A stretch of 9,064 bases of DNA from Deltaproteobacteria bacterium (lineage in GTDB: Bacteria; Desulfobacterota; Desulfobacteria; Desulfobacterales; ETH-SRB1): positions 1-9,064 of the forward strand of contig JAFCZU010000143.1 in NCBI GenBank assembly GCA_019314185.1. The letters are read 5' to 3'. Positions 1-6,916 of the stretch are shown one piece after another (positions within the stretch are counted from its first letter, which is position 1; the number at the start of each line of letters is the position of its first letter). The translations under genes and the position numbers were made by a program. Below the pieces are notes generated by a model. It made no database searches, had not been told where the DNA came from, and was given only the letters and a program-made list of their open reading frames with translations.

Positions 1-1
1 A

Positions 2-1708
2 CAGGCTCAAGAGATTATTAAGAACACTTTTGAAAGCCCTTTTGACAAGGTGCGTTTTACGTATTTTATCAAAAACCTTTTGAACAGAATTGATGAAGAT
101 TCATTTACCTATCAAGGGCAATTCATACCTGATTCATATAAGCCTTTCATTAGCAGATACATAAGAGTAGACAAATTTAATGATGGTGAGAATAGAATTG
201 ATATTCTAATTGTATATCTAAATAAAAACACATCAATAGAACATGCCCGCACCATGCAAAGAAATTTTATTGCAGGATACTTGCAGGGCAAATATGGAAG
301 TACAAATGAAAAAAACGCAGCCTTGGTTGCCTTTGTATCTCCTGATAAAGCAGATTGGCGTTTTTCTTTGGTTAAATTGGATTATTTGTTTAAACCAAGA
401 AAAGATGGAATTCCCAAAGCTATAGAAGAATTTACCCCTGCCCGCCGCTGGTCGTTTCTTGTAGGTGAAAATGAAAAAAGTCACACCGCACAAAGCCGTC
501 TTGTGAAAATGCTGGCAAACGACGAACATGACCCGACCCTAAAAGAAATCGAAAAAGCCTTTGATATTGAAACTGTCACAAAAGAATTTTTTCTCAAATA
601 CCGTGAACTTTTCCTGCACACCAAGGAAGAGCTGGACAGGGTTGTTGAAAAAGATCCGAAAATCAAGGCCGATTTTGAGGCCAAAGGCGTTGATACTGTA
701 AACTTTGCCAAAAAACTGCTGGGTCAGATTATATTTCTTTATTTTTTGCAGAAAAAAGGCTGGTTCGGCGTTGGCCGTAGTGATGACTGGGGCACCGGTT
801 CAAAGCATTTTTTACGGGAACTGTTTGAAAAAAAACATTCCGATTATAACAACTTCTATGACGACATTCTGGAGCCGCTTTTTTATGAAGCCCTGCGCAC
901 TGACCGAAGTCATGACGATGGTTATTACAGCCGCTTTAACTGCAAAATCCCCTTTTTAAACGGTGGCCTTTTTGACCCTATCGGTAATTACGACTGGGTA
1001 AAAACCGACATAATTATTCCTGACAGACTTTTTTCCAACAATGTAAAGACAAAAGAGAGTGATATTGGAACAGGCATACTGGATGTGTTTGACCGCTACA
1101 ACTTTACTGTTAAAGAGGACGAACCGCTGGAAAAGGAAGTGGCAATCGATCCTGAGCTTTTGGGAAAATCCTATGAAAAATTCAATGCCATCCGGCCTGA
1201 TAATTATGCGGAATTTAAAAAAGCATTAAAAAGCGGCAAAAAAGGTGAGGAAAACAAATTCAACAAAAAGTTCGGCGTTTATTACACTCCTCGTGAGATT
1301 GTCCACTATATGTGCCAGCAGAGTTTGATAAATTATCTTGATACAGCAGTTAATACACGCAAAAAATCAATAGGTTCCAAACCGGTGGCTGTTCAAAAGA
1401 AATTGTTTGGTCCTCAAGCGCCCGTACAACTGACATTCACTGCGGATTCATATAAGCCTGTCATCCCTAAAGAAGATATTGAAGCGCTGATACAAATCGG
1501 CGAGCAGGTTAGTGAAAACGAAGCGATTTTTTTAGAAAAAGAACAAAAGATTAAAAAAGGAGAGCAAAAGACTACCAGTATAAAATTGATACTGCCGGAA
1601 AGCATTAGAAAAAATGCGGAACTGCTTGACGATAAACTTGCAGAAATTACAGTCTGCGACCCATTACAGTCTGCGACCCGGCGGTTGGTTCCGGTGCCTT
1701 TCCGGTAG
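2..1708 (+). CDS. N-terminal fragment of Eco57I-like methylase (frameshifted)
   Basis: The reading frame is open from base 2 with no stop. The GTG at 50 is probably an internal valine: the codons before it read AQEIIKNTFESPFDK, which continues the family's usual N-terminus. Counting from base 50, residues 1-140 form the N-terminal region, with the family-typical NRIDILIVYL, ARTMQRNF and DWRFSLVKL stretches. This may be the nuclease part, but I cannot assign catalytic residues. Residues 140-370 match the conserved linker (KADFEAKGVDTVNFAKKLLG, PFLNGGLF, DIGTGILDVFDRYNFT). Motif X of the methylase is FGVYYTPREIVHYMC at about 408-422. The frame is correct up to D537-P538 (start of motif I), then runs through about 14 out-of-frame residues to a TAG at 1706. 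The product would lack the AdoMet-binding loop and the catalytic NPPY, so it should not methylate on its own. Confidence 0.85.
   Translation, partial: QAQEIIKNTFESPFDKVRFTYFIKNLLNRIDEDSFTYQGQFIPDSYKPFISRYIRVDKFNDGENRIDILIVYLNKNTSIEHARTMQRNFIAGYLQGKYGSTNEKNAALVAFVSPDKADWRFSLVKLDYLFKPRKDGIPKAIEEFTPARRWSFLVGENEKSHTAQSRLVKMLANDEHDPTLKEIEKAFDIETVTKEFFLKYRELFLHTKEELDRVVEKDPKIKADFEAKGVDTVNFAKKLLGQIIFLYFLQKKGWFGVGRSDDWGTGSKHFLRELFEKKHSDYNNFYDDILEPLFYEALRTDRSHDDGYYSRFNCKIPFLNGGLFDPIGNYDWVKTDIIIPDRLFSNNVKTKESDIGTGILDVFDRYNFTVKEDEPLEKEVAIDPELLGKSYEKFNAIRPDNYAEFKKALKSGKKGEENKFNKKFGVYYTPREIVHYMCQQSLINYLDTAVNTRKKSIGSKPVAVQKKLFGPQAPVQLTFTADSYKPVIPKEDIEALIQIGEQVSENEAIFLEKEQKIKKGEQKTTSIKLILPESIRKNAELLDDKLAEITVCDPLQSATRRLVPVPFR
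1646..1679 (+). repeat. 17-bp perfect tandem duplication causing the frameshift
   Basis: The 17-mer ATTACAGTCTGCGACCC occurs at 1646-1662 and again, with no bases between, at 1663-1679. Since 17 is not a multiple of three, the second copy moves translation into another frame, and a TAG ends it at 1706-1708. Read in the downstream frame, the second copy and what follows gives ITVCDPAVGSGAFPVG and then MM at 1711, a textbook motif I of N6-adenine methylases. Read in the upstream frame, the first copy gives the same ITVCDP. So each copy encodes the same six residues, and removing either one restores the gene. The flanking bases do not extend the match. Confidence 0.97.
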
Positions 1709-1710
1709 GC

Positions 1711-3498
1711 ATGATGAGCGAGATTGTAAAGACCCGGAATGTACTGACTGTTTTTCTTAATGATAAAGGAAGAACCGCATATAATTTCAAACGTCGGTGC
1801 ATTGAACACTCCCTTTACGGCGTGGACATTGATTCCGGTGCTGTTGAGATTGCCAAACTGCGGCTGTGGCTGTCGCTGGTGGTGGATGAAGATGATATTA
1901 AAAATATCAAGCCTCTTCCGAACTTAGATTATAAGATTGTGTGTGGAAATTCTTTGCTTGGAGTTGAAAAAAACCTGTTTAATATAAATTTTTTCAATGA
2001 ATTGGAAAAACTAAAGCCGCTGTTTTTCAATGAAACCAACCCAACAAAAAAACACGAATTCAAAAAGCAGATTGACAAACTGATAAGTGAAATAACCAAC
2101 GGACATACCGAATTTGATTTTGAGGTCTATTTCTCGGAGGTGTTTCACAACAAAGGCGGGTTCGATGTGGTAATCGCCAACCCGCCGTATTTAAAAGAGA
2201 GAGATAACAAAAAGGTATTTGAAATCATCAACAACTCTGAATTTGGGGAAAAATATCACCAAGGGAAAATGGATTATTGGTATTATTTCCTTCATAAAGC
2301 AATTGATGTCGTTAAGAAAACCGGAACTATTTCATACATCACATCGCGATATTGGTTGAACAGCAGCGGTGCAAAGAAATTAATACAGCGCGTAAGAGAT
2401 GAACTTTCTTTCATTCATTTTATTGATATTGGTAAATTAAAAGTGTTTGATGAAGTAGCCGGTCATCATATGGTAGCTGTATATCAGAGGCAAATGAAAG
2501 AACAATTTGTTTATAAACAACTCGCAAACGATTTATCAGATATTTATAGTGATATAGATACTGAAAATGTTCAAATAAAATATTTATCTAATAAGGATGT
2601 CTTTTCTGATAATAATGAAATATTATTAGAAAAACCAAAATACAATAAATCAAATATTGTGAATTTAGGAGATGTCACGGATACTTCAATCGGAGTTCAA
2701 GAATCTCCAGATAAATTAACTTATAAACAGGTTAATACCTCAAGTAAAAAAGGTTATGAAGTTGGAGATGGGGTCTTTGTATTATCTAAAAATGAGATTA
2801 TGAAACTTAACCTAAATCAAAAAGAACAACTTGTTTTGAAAAAGTATTTAGACCCAAATGACGTAAACAAATATTTAATAAATTATAAAGACAAATATTT
2901 AATTTATTCGGATAAAAAATTAAAAGAGAAAATTAAAAGGGATAAACAGTATTTAAATTTAAAGAAGCACTTAGACCGATTTAAATTTTTTATTACTGCA
3001 TCTAACAAACCATATGGCTTACATAGACCCCGTAAACAAAAATATTTTGAACAATCCAAAATTATTTTTAAAAATATGTTTGTTAATGTAGGCTTCTCCC
3101 TTGATGATGAAGGTAAATATTATTTAGGTTTTTCTTTTTCATCAATAATACAAAAAAATGAGAAATATGATTTAAAATATATTTTAGCTATACTTAACTC
3201 AAAGTTTGCTGAAAATTGGTTTTACAAAAATGGTAAAAAGCGTGGTGCGGGCATGGATATTGGTGTTCAAAAACTAAGACAGTTCCCCATTAAAAATATA
3301 AATAATAATAAACAAAAGCCTTTTATAAAGCTTGTTAATACAATACTGACAACGACCGAATCCGAAGATTATACAGAAAACCCCCGAAAACAAGCCAAAG
3401 TAAAAGCCCTTGAAGCAGAAATCGACCAGCTCATCTATAACCTCTACGACCTGACGGAAGAGGAGATCACCATTGTGGAAGATAGTATCAGGAAATAA
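1711..3498 (+). CDS. C-terminal fragment of Eco57I-like methylase (catalytic NPPY and specificity region)
   Basis: The first ATG in this frame is at 1711, two bases after the TAG of the upstream fragment, so termination-reinitiation could produce a 595-aa protein. The frame is in fact open back to 1636 and encodes motif I just before this ATG. Visible elements are the motif II acidic region (YGVDID, residues 36-41) and the catalytic motif IV with NPPY at 157-160 (preceded by FDVVIA). A Rossmann remainder follows (TISYITSRYWLNSSG), then a long target-recognition region to about 540, including RGAGMDIGVQKLRQFPI near 511-527. The C-terminus is helical (AKVKALEAEIDQLIYNLYDL). Positions about 2400-3350 are strikingly AT-rich compared with the sequence before them. 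Without motif I the fragment should not bind AdoMet normally. The stop TAA at 3496 is 1 nt from the next gene's ATG. Confidence 0.85.
   Translation: MMSEIVKTRNVLTVFLNDKGRTAYNFKRRCIEHSLYGVDIDSGAVEIAKLRLWLSLVVDEDDIKNIKPLPNLDYKIVCGNSLLGVEKNLFNINFFNELEKLKPLFFNETNPTKKHEFKKQIDKLISEITNGHTEFDFEVYFSEVFHNKGGFDVVIANPPYLKERDNKKVFEIINNSEFGEKYHQGKMDYWYYFLHKAIDVVKKTGTISYITSRYWLNSSGAKKLIQRVRDELSFIHFIDIGKLKVFDEVAGHHMVAVYQRQMKEQFVYKQLANDLSDIYSDIDTENVQIKYLSNKDVFSDNNEILLEKPKYNKSNIVNLGDVTDTSIGVQESPDKLTYKQVNTSSKKGYEVGDGVFVLSKNEIMKLNLNQKEQLVLKKYLDPNDVNKYLINYKDKYLIYSDKKLKEKIKRDKQYLNLKKHLDRFKFFITASNKPYGLHRPRKQKYFEQSKIIFKNMFVNVGFSLDDEGKYYLGFSFSSIIQKNEKYDLKYILAILNSKFAENWFYKNGKKRGAGMDIGVQKLRQFPIKNINNNKQKPFIKLVNTILTTTESEDYTENPRKQAKVKALEAEIDQLIYNLYDLTEEEITIVEDSIRK
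3490..3495 (+). promoter_or_regulatory. Ribosome binding site for the cytosine methyltransferase
   Basis: AGGAAA lies about 6 nt before the ATG at 3500, inside the last codons of the upstream gene. It favours ATG 3500 over the in-frame TTG at 3473, which would add nine residues with no family similarity. Confidence 0.6.
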
Positions 3499-3499
3499 A

Positions 3500-4756
3500 A
3501 TGAAAAAAGATAAATTAACCGCGATAGACATTTTTGCAGGCGGCGGGGGCCTCTCTGAGGGCTTTTGTAGAGCTGGTTTTAATATTATAAGTCATATTGA
3601 ACAGAACAAAAATGCTGTAGAAACACTTAAAACAAGGATTATGTTTTTCTGGTTAAAAGAATCAGGCCTGATAAAGGAATACTACGCATATCTTTATGGG
3701 TATATCCGAAGAGAAGAGTTAATTGATAAGTATGATTTAACTAATCTAATTAACAATAATGTGATTTGCGAAAAAATAACTGATAGAACTATCGATGACA
3801 TTATTCAAAGAATTAAACTTAGCATGAAGGTGAGGCGCATAAAAAATATTGACGTGCTGCTGGGCGGCCCACCATGCCAAGCATACTCCCTGGTTGGACG
3901 GGCGAGAGATCCATATAACATGGAATATGACAGAAGAAATTATCTTTATAAATATTATATTGAATTTCTTAAAGAACTTAATCCCGAAATATTTGTATTT
4001 GAAAATGTCCCGGGATTGATCTCAGCAGGAAAAGGCAGGCTGTTTGAAGATATCAAACGTTATATGAATGCTGTCGGCTATGAGATAGATTATCAAATCT
4101 TAAACAGCGCTGATTTTATGGTATTACAAAATCGGAAAAGGGTTATCCTGATTGGCTGGAAAAAAGGGAATAATTTCGAATATCCTGTCTTTAAAAGAAT
4201 GGAAAATGGCTACAGAGTTAAGGATGTCCTGGATGATATGCCAGATATGAAAGCTGGAGGGGGAACTGAAGAGGCACAGGACCATAGAATAAATGACATA
4301 AATGACTATTTGAGAAAGACTGAAATCAGAACACATTATGACAGGGTCATTGACCATGTTGCCAGACCCCATAGAAAGGTCGATTTAGAAATTTATAAAT
4401 ATGCGATCAATAAATACTTGAAAGGCGAAAGGCTCAAATACACTGATCTTCCTCAGAACTTACAATTCCATAAAAATAGAAAAAGCTTTCTTGATAGATT
4501 CAAAGTTGTTGACCAGAACGCTCCAGCATCTCATACCGTTCTGGCTCATATTGCTAAAGATGGACATTATTATATTCATCCGGATATCAATCAACTTCGA
4601 TCTCTTACAGTAAGAGAAGTTGCCAGATTGCAATCCTTTCCAGATAATTATAAATTTGAAGGCTCAAGAACTGCACAATTTGGACAGGTTGGGAACGCCG
4701 TGCCTCCTCTTATGGCGGAAGAAATTGCACGAAAAACAAGGGAGATGCTTCGATGA
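3500..4756 (+). CDS. dcm: DNA (cytosine-5-)-methyltransferase
   Basis: This enzyme transfers a methyl group from AdoMet to C5 of cytosine within a recognition site. All key C5-methyltransferase motifs are present in the 418-aa product: motif I AIDIFAGGGGLSEGF (8-22); motif IV GGPPCQAYS (122-130) with the catalytic Cys126; motif VI FENV (167-170); motif VIII QNRKR (210-214); motif IX RSLTVREVARLQSFP (367-381); and motif X FGQVGNAVPP (394-403). The target-recognition region lies between VIII and IX, about 225-360. The spacing from motif I to the catalytic Cys (about 110 residues) is longer than in minimal enzymes such as M.HhaI; an additional helical stretch fills about 45-90. The start follows the Eco57I stop by 1 nt, and the stop overlaps the next start (ATGA). 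No cognate restriction endonuclease gene is visible beside it. The symbol is used in the generic family sense; the target sequence cannot be read from the protein. Confidence 0.95.
   Translation: MKKDKLTAIDIFAGGGGLSEGFCRAGFNIISHIEQNKNAVETLKTRIMFFWLKESGLIKEYYAYLYGYIRREELIDKYDLTNLINNNVICEKITDRTIDDIIQRIKLSMKVRRIKNIDVLLGGPPCQAYSLVGRARDPYNMEYDRRNYLYKYYIEFLKELNPEIFVFENVPGLISAGKGRLFEDIKRYMNAVGYEIDYQILNSADFMVLQNRKRVILIGWKKGNNFEYPVFKRMENGYRVKDVLDDMPDMKAGGGTEEAQDHRINDINDYLRKTEIRTHYDRVIDHVARPHRKVDLEIYKYAINKYLKGERLKYTDLPQNLQFHKNRKSFLDRFKVVDQNAPASHTVLAHIAKDGHYYIHPDINQLRSLTVREVARLQSFPDNYKFEGSRTAQFGQVGNAVPPLMAEEIARKTREMLR
4738..4744 (+). promoter_or_regulatory. Ribosome binding site for the dual-GHKL protein
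   Basis: AAGGGAG sits 8 nt before ATG 4753, inside the 3' end of the methyltransferase gene. With the ATGA overlap it suggests coupled translation of the two proteins. Confidence 0.55.
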
Positions 4757-6897
4757 AGGGCACTTATAAATTCAGGCCGTCAGCAAGATTAATCCGAACC
4801 ATTGGTGATGACATTATCAAAGATATGTATGCCGCTGTAATTGAATTGATAAAAAATGCATACGATGCTGATGGAATCAATGCGGAGTTGAAATTTATCG
4901 ATCTGATAAACCCGAAAAAGGCAAAAATAATAATTAAAGATGATGGTCACGGAATGAATTATAAAACGGTAGTTAAAAAATGGATGGTTCCCGCTACCGG
5001 CGATAAATTGACGAGAAGAAAAAGTCCGGGTGGCCGCTATATGCAGGGTAGAAAAGGTATAGGAAGGTTTGCCACTTCCATACTCGGGAATACTCTTCTC
5101 ATGGAAACAACGGAGGGATCAGGCATAACTACTACGGTTTTGATCAACTGGAGTGTTTTTAGCGCTGAAAAATATCTTGATGAAATAGAACTTCTGGTAG
5201 AATCAAAAACTTCGGGGAAAAAATCAGGTACAGAGCTAATAATAGAGCCAGGAGAAAGGGTATTCGAATGGACAGAAAAGGAGATAGAGCTTTTGATAAA
5301 AGAATTAAGAAAGCTTGTATCGCCGATTATTGAAAAAGAAGATTTTCGAATTGGAATTGAATTCATAAACACAGGTATCGAAAAATACGATAACATGCAA
5401 AAAAAGATAGAGCCTTTTCCAATGTTAGAACTGTTCGACTACAGATTATCAGGGAAAGCAGATGAAAAGGGGAATGTTTTTATGGTTTATGAAAATCGGG
5501 TTGAAAAGAATATTCCGAGCGAAGAAATCAATATTCATATTACTCCTGAGGAGGGAAAATTATGCGGACCTTTTGAACTGGATTTCAGGGTTTTTGACCG
5601 TGAGGTTGATGCAATAGAAAATTTGATAAATAGAGGATTAAAAGATCCGGATACAGGGAAATATCTGGGTAAAAGGGAAACCAGGCAGCTTCTTAATGAA
5701 CTTTGTGGAGTTAGTATTTACCGAAACGATTTTCGTATCAGACCCTATGGAGAACCTGGTTACGATTGGCTGCTGCTCGATAAAGCAAGAGTCCAGAATC
5801 CATCTTTAAGAATCGGTAGTGACCAGATTGCCGGCTTCACAACAATTGCTGATGAAGAGATATCACACCTTGCAGAAAAAAGCGCACGGGATGGATTAAA
5901 AGAAAATAGTTATTATAAAGGATTGGTGGAGATAGCCCAAAAATGTCTTGCGCAACTTGAGGAGCGACGATTTGATTTTAGAAAAAAAACCGGTCGCGGC
6001 AGAAAGATGGTTAAAATAGAAAGGGAAATTAATGCACTTTTTGATTTTGATGCGCTTAAAAATTCTATTAAAAGAGAGTTGAAAAAATCGAAGGTATCGC
6101 CGCCAACATTAACGAAAGTAGAAAATATTATTTTAAAAACGGAAAAACGAAAATCTGTTATCCTTGAACAGATAAAGAACACTGTAGCCATGTATCAGGG
6201 CCAGGCAACACTTGGCAAAATAATCATGGTTATTATGCATGAAGGACGCAAGCCGTTAAAATATCTAAAAGAACAATCACCTCGTATCGCAAGGTGGATA
6301 AAAGAGTTAGAGGAAGAATACAATACCTATCTCCTCGAAAAAATAATTGATCGGCTTGAGGACACAAAGAAAGAGGCTCTTCTTTTAATAGATCTCTTTA
6401 ATCGCCTGGATCCTCTGGCTGTCAGGAAACGGGGAAAAAGGAAAAATATCAATATATATAACGCAATAAAAAGGGCAGAAGAACTATTTCGAAGTGAACT
6501 TTTAGAAAAAAAGATAAGATTTGTTAATGATGTTACTCCAGAAGTAACTTTTTGGGGATGGGAACAGGATTTTTACATCGTTCTGACAAACCTCATCGAT
6601 AACAGTTTGTACTGGTTGCCAATGTTAGAGGATAAGAAGGAAAAACAAATTATAATTTCTTCTCTGCACGACGCTAAATCAGTGATAATTGATTATCGGG
6701 ATAATGGTCCCGGTATCGCGAAGAAACATATTGAAGATGGTCTCATTTTTGAACCTGGTTTCTCCACCAAACCAGGAGGTACTGGATTGGGACTTGCCAT
6801 TGCAGGTGAGACGATAGAAAGAAATAAAGGTGTTCTTCGCGCACTTTATGAATCTGAAGGTGTATACTTCAGGATTGGGCTTCCATCAGGAGAATGA
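4753..6897 (+). CDS. Soluble dual-GHKL protein: MORC/Hsp90-like ATPase fused to histidine kinase
   Basis: This 714-aa protein carries two separate GHKL ATP-binding modules. The N-terminal module has an N-box (ELIKNAYDAD, 31-40), a G1 box (DDGHGM, 63-68) and a glycine-rich lid (QGRKGIGRFA, 98-107). It is followed by a second domain with FRIRPYGEPGYDWL (327-340) and ARDGLKEN (378-385), the pattern seen in MORC/Hsp90/MutL-type ATPases of restriction-modification islands. A charged helical linker runs about 400-485. The C-terminal module looks like a histidine kinase: H-box MHEGRKPLKYL with candidate phospho-acceptor His496, a second dimerisation helix at about 525-555, N-box NLIDN (613-617), G1 DNGPGI (650-655), F-box FEPGFSTK (666-673) and G2 GGTGLGLAI (675-683). 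I see no membrane segment or signal peptide, so it should be cytosolic. The receiver gene next door is its obvious partner. That the N-terminal module senses DNA is inference. Confidence 0.88.
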   Translation: MKGTYKFRPSARLIRTIGDDIIKDMYAAVIELIKNAYDADGINAELKFIDLINPKKAKIIIKDDGHGMNYKTVVKKWMVPATGDKLTRRKSPGGRYMQGRKGIGRFATSILGNTLLMETTEGSGITTTVLINWSVFSAEKYLDEIELLVESKTSGKKSGTELIIEPGERVFEWTEKEIELLIKELRKLVSPIIEKEDFRIGIEFINTGIEKYDNMQKKIEPFPMLELFDYRLSGKADEKGNVFMVYENRVEKNIPSEEINIHITPEEGKLCGPFELDFRVFDREVDAIENLINRGLKDPDTGKYLGKRETRQLLNELCGVSIYRNDFRIRPYGEPGYDWLLLDKARVQNPSLRIGSDQIAGFTTIADEEISHLAEKSARDGLKENSYYKGLVEIAQKCLAQLEERRFDFRKKTGRGRKMVKIEREINALFDFDALKNSIKRELKKSKVSPPTLTKVENIILKTEKRKSVILEQIKNTVAMYQGQATLGKIIMVIMHEGRKPLKYLKEQSPRIARWIKELEEEYNTYLLEKIIDRLEDTKKEALLLIDLFNRLDPLAVRKRGKRKNINIYNAIKRAEELFRSELLEKKIRFVNDVTPEVTFWGWEQDFYIVLTNLIDNSLYWLPMLEDKKEKQIIISSLHDAKSVIIDYRDNGPGIAKKHIEDGLIFEPGFSTKPGGTGLGLAIAGETIERNKGVLRALYESEGVYFRIGLPSGE

Positions 6898-6900
6898 CAG

Positions 6901-6906
6901 AAGGAG
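6901..6906 (+). promoter_or_regulatory. Ribosome binding site for the response regulator
   Basis: AAGGAG lies 10 nt before ATG 6917, just after the TGA of the kinase gene. It sets the start there. The longer in-frame GTG at 6830 would lie inside the kinase gene and precede the receiver's first strand (LLIVEDN) with unrelated residues. Confidence 0.65.
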
Positions 6907-6916
6907 AGAAGACAGG

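Larger units (their letters stand above)
1..3498 (+). pseudogene. Eco57I-like type IIG restriction-modification methylase, frameshifted, 5' partial
   Basis: This entry spans the whole disrupted locus; the two halves are described separately. Joined in silico by removing one copy of the 17-bp duplication at 1646-1679, the halves form one protein of about 1,150 residues within the window. It has the order expected for a single-chain Eco57I-like enzyme: N-terminal region, helical linker, N6-adenine methyltransferase core with motifs X, I, II and IV, then a C-terminal target-recognition region. The intact enzyme would be expected to methylate adenine in an asymmetric site and possibly cleave DNA. 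As written, neither half carries motif I in its own frame. The same-frame reading is open to base 2, so the true start lies left of the window. The downstream cytosine methyltransferase begins 1 nt after the stop, so the locus is probably the first visible gene of the same operon. Inactivation could instead be phase-off switching or a sequence error. Confidence 0.85.

Noticed and set aside
50..52. GTG as start of the Eco57I-like gene
   Set aside because: The frame stays open to base 2 and the residues before it fit the family's N-terminus, so GTG is most likely an internal valine and the gene is 5' partial.
233..711. Antisense open reading frames opposite the Eco57I-like gene
   Set aside because: They are shadows of a well-conserved coding frame, with cysteine- and serine-rich translations lacking any family pattern.
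1640..1720. Programmed ribosomal frameshift joining the two Eco57I-like halves
   Set aside because: There is no slippery heptamer, and the exact 17-bp duplication fully explains the frame change; a shift would also leave duplicated residues in motif I.
3473..3499. TTG start giving a nine-residue longer cytosine methyltransferase
   Set aside because: ATG 3500 has a ribosome site at proper spacing and begins right before motif I, as usual for the family.
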